From Cryoendolithus antarcticus (Eukaryota > Ascomycota > Dothideomycetes > Cladosporiales > Cladosporiaceae), in assembly GCA_002077065.1 (NCBI GenBank), contig NAJO01000001.1, positions 1,240,001 through 1,304,000 of the forward strand: 64,000 nucleotides of DNA. Reading direction: 5' to 3'. A model generated the notes under the pieces. The model saw nothing but the letters and a program-made list of their open reading frames with translations, was not told the origin of the DNA and ran no database searches. This document shows positions 22,172-30,981 of this stretch, in pieces. Position numbers and translations under genes: made by a program. Within the stretch, counting starts at the first letter, position 1, and each line of letters starts with the position of its first letter.

Positions 22172-24994
22172 ATGGACGCCATCCGCACAGTCCGAGCGGC
22201 CATCAGGCGCCGTCTCGGCGTCGCGACACAATGGCTCAATACGCACACGCCCAAGTTCCTTCATTTCAGCATACCCTCCATGTCCTTCATCCTGGTGCAC
22301 TACCTCTACCTCATGTCCTGGTCTATAATCGGCTCTGTCATGCTTTTTGGACCAGGTGGAATGGATTACATAGACTCCTTGTTCTTCGCCGCTGGATCGT
22401 CGACGCAGTCTGGATTGAATACCATTGATGTCAATCTGCTGTTCACGTACCAGCAAGTCGTGCTGATGCTGATTGCGTGTCTTTGCAATCCGGTTTTTAT
22501 CAACACGGTGGTGGTGATGGTAAGGTTGTACTGGTTTGAAAAGAGATTCAAGGATATCGCTGAGGAGGCGAGGAGTCAGAGGCGCAGTTTCGCGAAGAGC
22601 CGCAGTATGGCGAGGTCAAAGAGTCAGGCGAAAGATGGTGGAATTTTGGAAATGGGAGAGCTGGAGAAGGGAGCAGAGGTTGTGAAGCAGCGGGATCTCG
22701 AGGCAGAGAAGCAAAGGTTGGCAGAGAAAGAGGGCAATGAGGAGGAGTCGAGTGGTGGCAGCGCTTCTAGTCCGCCCAGGGAGAGTGGGAGCAGCGCGGA
22801 GAGTAGCCGCGATGCTGCGAAGCGTGGACATGCAGAGAAGGAGGGCGTGCCTGTTGAGGATGATCATCACTTGGGACTCAGCAAGGCGTTAGCCAACAGG
22901 GAGATTACGTTCGCGGATGAAGTGAAGAAGGCACCGAACGGAGACTACGACGACGACGACCGACTACCGAGCGAACGGGATCCGGCGCAGCACATTGCAT
23001 TTGTGGAAAAGCAGAAGAAGGCTGCGAAGGAGAGGGAGAGTACATTGCGAATTCCTGGGCCACGAGACTTTGACCGAGGCGAAATGCCGCATCAGCTGGA
23101 CGACTCGGACGACGATGAGCTCGTGCGTCCGCAGACCAGGAACACGCTGCGCCACACATTTAGCGGCTTGTCGCGCCGAAGTTCGATGAGCCAACAGGAG
23201 AAAATGAACGATGATGATCATCCTGTGAGGCGCGGTATCACATTCAACGAGCCTCAGGGGCGCGTTCGAGGTAACACGGATGCGACTGCGCCCGGAGCGG
23301 AAAATGAGGACGATGAGAAGGCTAGTACGTTACGTGGTTTTGCGCATCACCTACGGCATCGACGCACTCGTTCGAATGGCACTGAGATTCCTGATCGGAA
23401 GAGCACATGGGCTCGCACGATTGGCAGCATCACGACACTAAAGGACAAGGGAGATCTCCCGACTGCCATTCCGTACCTCTCCTGGCAACCCACGATTGGC
23501 CGCAATAGTGCTTTCGTGGGATTGACATCTGAACAGCGCGAGGAGCTGGGTGGTATCGAGTATCGCGCCCTCAAAATGCTGGCCAAGATCCTCGTTGGCT
23601 ACTTCGTCGGCTTCCACCTGCTAGGCATGATTGTGCTGCTCCCCTGGATCATTCGGACGCCGCCATGGAACTCGATCCCTGCTACGGACGGCTTCAACCC
23701 CACCTGGTGGGGTATCTTCACTCCGGCCTCAATGTTCAACGATCTCGGCTACACGCTCACGCCAGACAGCATGATCAGCTTCCAAACCGCCACAGTCCCA
23801 CTCCTCTTCGGCTCCTACCTCATCGTAATAGGCAACACCGGCTTCCCCTGCATGCTGCGGTGTACGATCTGGATCCTGTCAAAATTCGTGCGCAGAAACA
23901 CGCCAGCGTGGGAGGAGCTCAAGTTCCTGCTAGACCACCCGCGACGCTGCTTCACCCTGCTCTTTCCCTCGAAAGCAACCTGGTGGCTGTTTGGCATCCT
24001 CGTCTTGCTCAACGGGCTGGATCTGCTGCTCTTCATTATCCTGGATCTGAATGACGAAACAGTCATGTCTATCGCGCCTCGCTACCGTATACTCTCAGGC
24101 TGGTTCCAGGCCGTCAGCACGCGCACTGCTGGCTTCGCCTGCGTCAACCTCGCAGACCTGCATCCGGCTGTGCAGGTCAGCTATCTGGTCATGATGTACA
24201 TCTCCGTCTTCCCGATCGCCATCTCCGTGCGCCGGACAAACGTGTACGAAGAGAAATCTCTTGGCATCTGGGGCGGCGAGGAAGAAGCCTCTGGCGAAGG
24301 CGAACAGAGCTACGTCGGGCAGCATCTGCGTCGCCAGCTCAGTTTCGACTTGTGGTACGTCTTCCTCGGCTTTTTCATAATATGTATTGTCGAAGGGGAC
24401 CGCCTGGCGAACACGAATCAATACGCCTTCACGATGTTTTCCGTGCTCTTCGAAGTAGTCTCCGCCTACGGCACAGTCGGTTTATCGCTCGGCTACCCCG
24501 GCATCAATGCAAGCTTTAGCACGGAGTTCAGAGTCATATCTAAGCTTGTCATCGTCGCTATGATGATTCGCGGTCGGCATCGCGGGCTGCCCTATGCCCT
24601 CGACCGCGCCATCCTTCTCCCTTCCGAACACCTGCATAAGAAAGAAGCCGAAGATGCCGATCGCCGACACGAGCGTCGAAACACATTCACCGCTGCGGAG
24701 CTGGAACACGACACCGCTGGTCTTCGTCGAAGACGGACAGCCGGCGATGCGCTGAGTCTTGATGAAGACGGGCTTCCGCGACAGCATACGGGTATGGACG
24801 GCATGGGAGATCCCATGCTCGCCGGCGCGGGGGGCGTGAGACGGGAGACGGGGATGCAGAGACGGGGAAGCGGGTATAGTACTGTTAGTCAGTTTGAGCG
24901 GAGGAAGCATGAGCGAGGGAAGAGCCTGGCGAGTTTTGTCGCCGGTGGGCTCGGGGCTGGACCTACCTGGGCGAAGGATGATTTCAAGGATTGA
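22172..24994 (+). CDS. TRK1: TRK-family high-affinity potassium transporter
   Basis: Plasma-membrane K+ uptake protein of 940 residues, one exon. The four membrane-pore-membrane units are recognisable by their filter segments: SSTQSGLNTID in the first, VIGNTGFPCMLR near residue 555 in the second, STRTAGFACVNLADLHPAV near 655 in the third, and SAYGTVGLSLGYPG near 766 in the fourth, each with the key glycine. A hydrophilic loop of roughly 300 residues, full of Ser, Arg and acidic runs, separates unit one from unit two as in other fungal Trk proteins. The C-terminal tail is charged and contains RRRTAGDALSLDEDG. The C-terminal half has strongly coding-like codon use. Assignment is certain; Trk1 versus Trk2 paralogy is not resolved. 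Confidence 0.95.
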   Translation: MDAIRTVRAAIRRRLGVATQWLNTHTPKFLHFSIPSMSFILVHYLYLMSWSIIGSVMLFGPGGMDYIDSLFFAAGSSTQSGLNTIDVNLLFTYQQVVLMLIACLCNPVFINTVVVMVRLYWFEKRFKDIAEEARSQRRSFAKSRSMARSKSQAKDGGILEMGELEKGAEVVKQRDLEAEKQRLAEKEGNEEESSGGSASSPPRESGSSAESSRDAAKRGHAEKEGVPVEDDHHLGLSKALANREITFADEVKKAPNGDYDDDDRLPSERDPAQHIAFVEKQKKAAKERESTLRIPGPRDFDRGEMPHQLDDSDDDELVRPQTRNTLRHTFSGLSRRSSMSQQEKMNDDDHPVRRGITFNEPQGRVRGNTDATAPGAENEDDEKASTLRGFAHHLRHRRTRSNGTEIPDRKSTWARTIGSITTLKDKGDLPTAIPYLSWQPTIGRNSAFVGLTSEQREELGGIEYRALKMLAKILVGYFVGFHLLGMIVLLPWIIRTPPWNSIPATDGFNPTWWGIFTPASMFNDLGYTLTPDSMISFQTATVPLLFGSYLIVIGNTGFPCMLRCTIWILSKFVRRNTPAWEELKFLLDHPRRCFTLLFPSKATWWLFGILVLLNGLDLLLFIILDLNDETVMSIAPRYRILSGWFQAVSTRTAGFACVNLADLHPAVQVSYLVMMYISVFPIAISVRRTNVYEEKSLGIWGGEEEASGEGEQSYVGQHLRRQLSFDLWYVFLGFFIICIVEGDRLANTNQYAFTMFSVLFEVVSAYGTVGLSLGYPGINASFSTEFRVISKLVIVAMMIRGRHRGLPYALDRAILLPSEHLHKKEAEDADRRHERRNTFTAAELEHDTAGLRRRRTAGDALSLDEDGLPRQHTGMDGMGDPMLAGAGGVRRETGMQRRGSGYSTVSQFERRKHERGKSLASFVAGGLGAGPTWAKDDFKD

Positions 24995-25269
24995 GGTGTT
25001 CGATTAGATCAAATGTTGCTGCGGGTTTAAGCGATGTTTGGAGGGCGTTTTTGGGAGGGTTGTGGGTAGGGACTGTGGTCTTGTGTTCGCATGAGCTGCG
25101 CGCAATGTACACTGTCAATGTCTCTACATGTCCGAACGATGATCTCAACCATTGTACAGCTAGCTGCTGCTCTATTCGCTGGGCGTCATGTCTACGAGAG
25201 ACCCCGACTGTACCTATCGCTGCTGCTCACAATTCGGCGTCTCGTAGTCTACGCGCGAGGATCAATCCT

Positions 25270-25389
25270 CTCGATGGACAGGAAAGGGCATAGTGAGCAG
25301 GCTTTGGGGAGGGCGCTGTAGGTGCTAGTCAGGGGGGAAACGGTGCAATTCTGAAGGGGTGGGGTGGTGGCGCATCGGAGTGGGATATG
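25270..25389 (+). pseudogene. decayed duplicate of the MCM5 C-terminus
   Basis: Translated on the plus strand this reads [43 protein letters not shown], against [20 protein letters not shown] and [12 protein letters not shown] in the MCM5 gene at 15457-15570. By eye about four bases in five match, with one small indel near the left end. The copy is inverted relative to MCM5, about 9.8 kb away, and carries stops at codons that are CAG and AGA in the parent. Most differences lower G+C (CAG to TAG, GCG to GCT, CAG to CAA). It is too short and broken to be functional. Confidence 0.8.
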
Positions 25390-26044
25390 AGCATGTGTGC
25401 AACGAGGTATGGGCATAGGCATGATTGGAACAGGGCGGCGTGGAAGGCGTTCTGGGCGTTTTGGTAGTCTTGAGCAATCTGGAGCAACTGCAGGACTCAG
25501 ATGTGCGATATTGCGCTATGTGAACTGTTTACCTATCGTACGAAGTACATGCATGTGAATACCTACTTGCGCCACTCTCGCCCCTTTCCTCTGAGCACGT
25601 GTGCTGCTGGCCCTGACGTTCTACCACGCAGACCGATCAATGCATTCCCGGTGAGCGTGGTTGTAGCACAGGACACTTACCAAGGCTGCATTTCAGGAGT
25701 ACGTCGCTCTCTTGTCCGCGTTACTTCATCTTCTCAGGGAGGCGAACCCTAGATGAGGTAGTCCGTGAAGGCCTGGGAGGGTTCCTGATCTCTGAGCTGG
25801 CGTTCGGACAGGTCGTTGTCTCGTCTGCATATGATCGAACATCAGTGTCATGGTGCCATCAGCGAGCAGTATATGTGTACGAACCCCGAAAAGACACTAT
25901 CCCTGGCTCGAATCTAAGCGTGGCTGCCCCAGCCAAGTCATTGGGTCCCAGGACGTCGAGCAACTCCGAACCATACCCATTCCTGTGTTTCTCATGCTTA
26001 CGTCTGACCTCTGGATCTCGACTCGATCCGTTGCATTGCATCAC
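25390..26044. other. intergenic
   Basis: About 655 bp with no supported gene. It follows the MCM5 relic; no further match to MCM5 was seen. Confidence 0.45.
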
Positions 26045-27290
26045 CTACATCAACATCGGCCAGGCGCCAAATACTCTTCTCGCCATTGAATCCTCATCGT
26101 ACACGGCCGGAGCCAGCTGCGACGTGTGCAAGCGATCCCGCGCACGCTTACACCATGCTGACTGCTTCACAGCTCCGCTGCGCTCGAACCATCGAAGTGC
26201 GTGGACCAGCGAGCCATGGGCAAACACATCGGTATCGCCCACGTTGTCGGCGGAATGTAGGTATGGTGTCGCGCGGCACAGCGCCTCGGCGTGGGCGGTC
26301 AGACGGGCGGTGATCTCGGACACGGAGATGAGGTCGTCGCCGATCGGCAGGGCGATGCCGTGAGAGTCTAATTTCGAAAGTGTGTCCAGAAGTACTTCAT
26401 CGGCGTAGTACATGAACGCCTGGTAGTATACGAAGCAGACGCCACTCAAGCGGTTCTTGAAGTTCAGTAGTGGCGCAAAAGGCCAGACTGTGTCGTCGTG
26501 GTCGCATTGCATGGTTGAGGCCTTGACATTGTGGGTATAGACTAGGTTTGGCGTCGTGTAAGGTCCAGGTAAGGTCAAGTCGAATAAGTTGGAGACCTCG
26601 CGTCGGATGGCCAGCTTCGTCTGCTTGATAGAGTCCACCAAGGCGCGGGCAGACGCTTCCAGGTTCACTCCCTCGTCATCGAGACGCGCGAGAGCTGGGA
26701 ATAATTTTGTGGCTTGTAGTCCAGCAAGGCCCAGTCGCAATGACGGTGATGTGCAGTACGGGCGTAGCGCCTCGATCCATGCCGGGCCATTGAGTAACAG
26801 TGGCCGCTTGCCCGTGTGGGACCTTACAAGCGCCTCCATGCTCATATTACTTATGACCCGACGTGGGAATGGATGACATGCAGCCTGGGCCGCGGGCGCG
26901 GATGATCTGCTCGATCGCAGCGTGGTGCGTCCAGTACTCATTGTCTGATGCCATCTCGGAGAAATTGGCAGTCATTGCGAGGGCAGCAATGGCACCGAGA
27001 ACTCCATCGTCATGCAGCGCATTGGGCGCCTCGATCTCGTTACGCAATCGGCCGAGAGCGATAACATGGAGGCGCGAAACCTCCGGCAGTAGGCCCCGGA
27101 CGTGTTTGGCGCGTCCGAAGTACAGCAGGAGAGCACAGTCGATGGCAGACGACATGGCCTTTCCGCGAGGCTGGAATCATTGGCTGTAAACATCCAATAG
27201 CTTAGTACGCTGATATGTGCCCAGGGAGAGCTCGATGTCAAGTGCAAACATCGTCAATTGCTGTCTGTACATTCCAACATGCTGGATGGG
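26045..27290 (-). pseudogene. fungal transcription-factor-domain gene, disrupted
   Basis: Translation shows the regulatory-domain style common in Zn2Cys6 proteins: ALGRLRNEIEAPNALHDDGV, then AIAALAMTANF, then HHAAIEQIIRARGP, the usual repeat-helix, conserved-helix and HxxG/RGG-like blocks. The frame is broken twice. Going 5' to 3' on the minus strand, a TGA near 27182 follows LLDVYSQ, just before FQPRGKAMSSAIDC. Near 26865-26885 the frame shifts from RARGPGC into FPRRVISNMSMEALVRSH, which then stays open to the stop at 26045. A 37-nt intron could formally bridge the shift but is shorter than all others here. No Zn2Cys6 cluster was found upstream. It could be a start-codon variant beginning at MSSAIDC with one odd intron; I favour a broken gene. 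Confidence 0.5.
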
Positions 27291-29272
27291 CGTGACAATT
27301 CTCGCTTGTTGAGGGAAGTCATCCCCGTTAGCGATCGGATTATAGAGTGACGCGGAGTGACTGCCAGAGCGTCAGTAAGCGGAAATGCTCTCTGCGCCGA
27401 TTGATCACTAACGGCGCTGTCAGATGCTCTCGGCGCCACCTCCGGCCAGACTTGTCCTTGCTTGTTGACAAGGTCTGGAACGAGCCATCGCCGACAACTC
27501 GGGCGCCGCGAAGGGTCAGACTGTGTTCGTGTTCTGTGTCTACTGATACCGTGGTTAGATTGAGCTTGAGACTCATGCTTGTGAGAAATCAACGTGCAGC
27601 ACGGGCGAGATATAAATTGTGGTGCCTCTGAGTAGCTCAATGCCTGCACAAGTGGCAAGTCGCAACATGCCGCTTGGGACATGTTGTGGACGACAAAGAG
27701 TTCCAAGGAGAACACGAAGAGACTCGCTGTCTCCTCGCAATCATTGAGTCCCGGAAGTAAGCCTTCGGCTCCTGTCTCATCGAGATCGATCGCATCAAGA
27801 TTCACGCGACCTGGTCACCATTTCCCTTACCAAAATTGATAATTAAGAGCAGTCGTTGCAGTACTTACCAGGTGCTGCACCTTCCGTCGCGGCCTCGCCG
27901 AGACTTTTGGCCTTCCTCACAGTACGGTAAAGGTACTGACATGGCCTTCCGCCAATATCACACTCACTACATATTGAGTGCTTCTGATCACACTGTATCT
28001 TGTCAATCAAGAGCCGTGACTGTCGCCTTCAAGAGGACCTGCCTTGATCTTGCGCGCCCTGCATACGTTGCACTTGCTAGTCACTGTCATTGCCAGTCGC
28101 CAAGAAGATCTGTGCTCTTGGAAAGATGATGGCTGTAAGCGACTTTAGCTTTCGGTCGACTATCACGTTCGCCATGGCCAGCTCATGACCAATTTGGTTT
28201 GTGTCTTCCGTCGATGCATTCGTTCTCGGGCTCGCTGTGTTTATGCGAGATACTGCCTCATACGGACTGCGGCTGACTCATCCTGACGCGAGATGCCCAG
28301 GCCTGATCTCGGTAGCTTTGTGTATAGTTAGTCGTCTGGCACCGCAAACAATTCAATCTTTGACTCGACGCCGGATAGATCAGACTGCCATCAAGCTCGT
28401 GACCAGGCACGTTGCTTGCGGTCAGAGATACGTCGTGAAGAATTCGATATTCGTCGATTCCGGCGTGTACCCGACAGGCGACCTGGCGTAGCCAGATACT
28501 CAGACCACTCGCTGTACCGCTTCCTGGATAGTATACGTGACGGGACACTACCCCAGGGACAGTGCCACATGCTGAACGAAGGAATCGCTGAAGCACTCGA
28601 ATGCTTCATCGCTGTTCAGCGGACGGTGGGCAGAGTTCACACGACCCTGATGCTCTCTCTGATGATATGATGCCCAATGGTAGAACCGTATGCTCGCCTA
28701 GCGCAGACGAGTCTACTCTCAAGACGCCGATCGAGGCTCCTAAAAGACTCTAGAAAGACGCAGTCGTGGGACGACTGTAGCTGCTTGCAAGTTGCCAATA
28801 ATGGTGCCGTCGAGCATTAAGAAGAGGCCTCGCAACGGAGAAGCGCTGACCAACACTGACACGAAGAGCACGGCATCTTGACTCAACTCATGTACGTCAC
28901 ATGCGAGCCCTGGCTGAGGTAGTTCCGCATCTTTGCGCGAATGATGCAGAAACAAATCCCGTCTATCGAAGGATTCCGCGGACGTCAGACCACATACTTG
29001 GCGCGCCAGCTGGTACTTACCGGATTGGGCTCAATGCGCCGCCGATGCGACTGTACAGCCACAACCACCTATATGCATCGGCGTCGCCATGACTGTCGAG
29101 ACCATCAGGTGAGGATCTCCATCGCTGTGTCTCAGTATGAGCAGAATCATAGATAAGTATCACGCTTGCTACCCTTCTCTACCAATGCACATCATCGTAC
29201 GCGTCTAGAGCACTTCAGCACTTCCCAGCATTTCTCTTAGCTTACTCACAAACCACCCACAAACTCGCAGTA
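27291..29272. other. gene-poor stretch of about 2 kb
   Basis: No coding region supported on either strand. Frames at 27254-27805 (minus) and 28258-28596 (minus) are open but show no domain, motif or convincing codon use. They may include remains of the N-terminus of the broken transcription-factor gene. Confidence 0.4.
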
Positions 29273-30046
29273 ATGCACGCAGAAATAGGCACTGAGCTCC
29301 GCGCTCCCTGTGACGTCACGCACATCGAAGGCGACCCTCTCTACATCCAGTACAACGCTCTCTGGACATCCGCCAAAGTTTTCACAGCCAGCAAAGACAA
29401 CAACCCAGCCTACAAAGCCGAGTGCCGTCTCCGCGCGCCAAATGTCCGCGTCACGAAGAACAGCAACGGCGAGGTCATCGGCTTCTCCACTCTCCATCCA
29501 GTTTCGATCCACTGCAACATGACTCTCCACGGCCGTAAAGGCAAGTTGCAGGCTCTGAGCAATTGGAAGACGAAGTACACGCATCTGTCGTATGCGTACT
29601 CTGATAGTGCTACGCCGATGCCGATGGAGTGGACCAGCCAATCGAGTTTCAAGACCTGGGACTTTGTGTGCACAGACGCGAAGCAAAACCCAGTGGCGAA
29701 ATTCGTATCGAATAACTGGCACGCGCACAAGATGGGGCGCATTGAGTTCTTGGGGCCCAAGGCGCACGATGAGAAAGCTAGGGAGGAGATCATTGTGTGT
29801 GGATTGACGATGTATAATGTCATGGTATGTATTCTGTTGGTGACATCCATGGTTTGTGCGGGAAGTACTGACAACAGATCTCAGATCCTACGGATGAACA
29901 ATTTCTTTTCGCTTGGAGGGGCGTTCTTCAACAAGACGGGTCCTTTCACGCCAGCGCAGATTGAAGCTGCGAGGAGACAAGGTGAAATGGAGCCGAAGGC
30001 GATCGAGGTGCTGGAGGATAAGCACGGGAATGGGAAGCAGCTCTGA
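29273..30046 (+). CDS. possible tubby/LURP-one-like beta-barrel protein
   Basis: Two exons, 29273-29824 and 29885-30046, encode 237 residues. The 60-nt intron has a GTATGT donor, a CTGAC branch and a TCTCAG acceptor. It is a multiple of three and has no stop, so unspliced RNA would also be translatable. The protein is beta-rich, with regularly spaced strands such as YIQYNALWTSAKVFTAS, VIGFSTLHPVSIHCNMTLHG and TWDFVCTDAKQNPVAKF. This pattern, together with length, recalls the tubby C-terminal-like/LURP-one fold found in many fungal proteins, but I see no signature that settles it. No signal peptide. The exon join is supported by frame and splice consensus; the fold is a tentative call. Confidence 0.65.
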   Translation: MHAEIGTELRAPCDVTHIEGDPLYIQYNALWTSAKVFTASKDNNPAYKAECRLRAPNVRVTKNSNGEVIGFSTLHPVSIHCNMTLHGRKGKLQALSNWKTKYTHLSYAYSDSATPMPMEWTSQSSFKTWDFVCTDAKQNPVAKFVSNNWHAHKMGRIEFLGPKAHDEKAREEIIVCGLTMYNVMVCILLVTSMVCAGSTDNRSQILRMNNFFSLGGAFFNKTGPFTPAQIEAARRQGEMEPKAIEVLEDKHGNGKQL

Positions 30047-30453
30047 GTGGCTGGCTTGGTGGCGTCGAGTCCAGTGGATGTTTCGGATCTGCCGCGCGTG
30101 GGTTTCCGAATACCCTGCTTGTGTTGGGCGTATGTTAGCGGGATCTTGAAGCATTGTTCAGCTTTCTCTCTGCTCGACGGGGTCCACGGTATTTCCGGAT
30201 CGTGGCTCGAGTCACGCAGTGGTCCCGATGGTGCTATGTGATCATATGAAGAATGTCTCCCATCTTCAGGTCGAGTTCAACACCACTTGTCCCGAAAAGG
30301 ATGCTCTGGGGTTTCGTAGATCGTCTCTGTCTTTCATCTTGTCTTGAATCCAGTCTCTGCACCAATTACATGTGAAATACAAATCGCAGCCTCGTCAATA
30401 TGACACCATCGCCGTAAGCACAATTACGGGAGCGCGCCTGCACTACCTGGCCG
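30047..30453. other. intergenic
   Basis: About 400 bp. A short ATG frame near 30401 runs into a GTAAGC donor-like site and might be a first exon of the DUF1115 gene, but no matching acceptor at a plausible distance was found. Confidence 0.4.
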
Positions 30454-30893
30454 ATGACCCTCTTCAATGCCCTCATCCGAACCCATCACATCACCTCCCG
30501 CAAAAAGATCACCAAGCTCACTCAGGCCGCCAAATTACACGATGTCTTCGTGCTGCTACGCAGTGGCGGGCCACCCGGCATCATGTATGTCGAAGGACAT
30601 GAGACCGGGGTGAGAGGCTGGGTGGAAGTTGTAGCTGTAGGTGCTCGACCATCTCACGAAACCAAAATACATCTGACTCTGCAAATCAGAATCTACGCTA
30701 CAAAGACTACCAGCTCGCCGCGCGGCCAGGTCCCGTCGTTCGCGAAGGGATCACTGCATACTCACTAACCCCGGAGTCCGCCCTCGCCGAGATTGAGACG
30801 GTCAAGGATTTCGGGGTGCAGATGCAGCGGCGAGAAGTGTACGAGTGGTGGCGAGCTGGCATGGGCTATGCTGGACCGCCCGATCGACTCTAG
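30454..30893 (+). CDS. DUF1115 (RWDD2 C-terminal-like) protein
   Basis: Two exons, 30454-30636 and 30690-30893, join through a 53-nt intron (GTAGGT donor, CTGACT branch, ATCAG acceptor) to give 128 residues. The block FNALIRTHHITSRKKI, then GGPPGIMYVEGHE and VEVVANLRYKDYQLA, follows the DUF1115 pattern: a histidine-containing helix, a G-x-PGxxxVEG loop, then LR-[YW]-K. In animals this domain follows an RWD domain in RWDD2 proteins; no RWD domain is visible here, so either the fungal version is short or an upstream exon was missed. Function of the domain is unknown. It lies tail-to-tail with PWP2, 88 bp apart. Confidence 0.65.
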
Positions 30894-30981
30894 TTCATAG
30901 ATATCGCTGAGGACGTACGATATCCGCAATCAACAAGTTGTACTGCGAAAGCGGCCGGGGTACATATGTGTACATCGCCAA

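Noticed and set aside
27254..27805. 183-residue minus-strand frame upstream of the broken transcription-factor gene
   Set aside because: No Zn2Cys6 cluster or other motif; frame does not continue into the TF-domain blocks.
29311..29318. CRE palindrome TGACGTCA inside the tubby-like candidate gene
   Set aside because: It lies within coding sequence (codons for C-D-V-T), so its presence is adequately explained by the protein.
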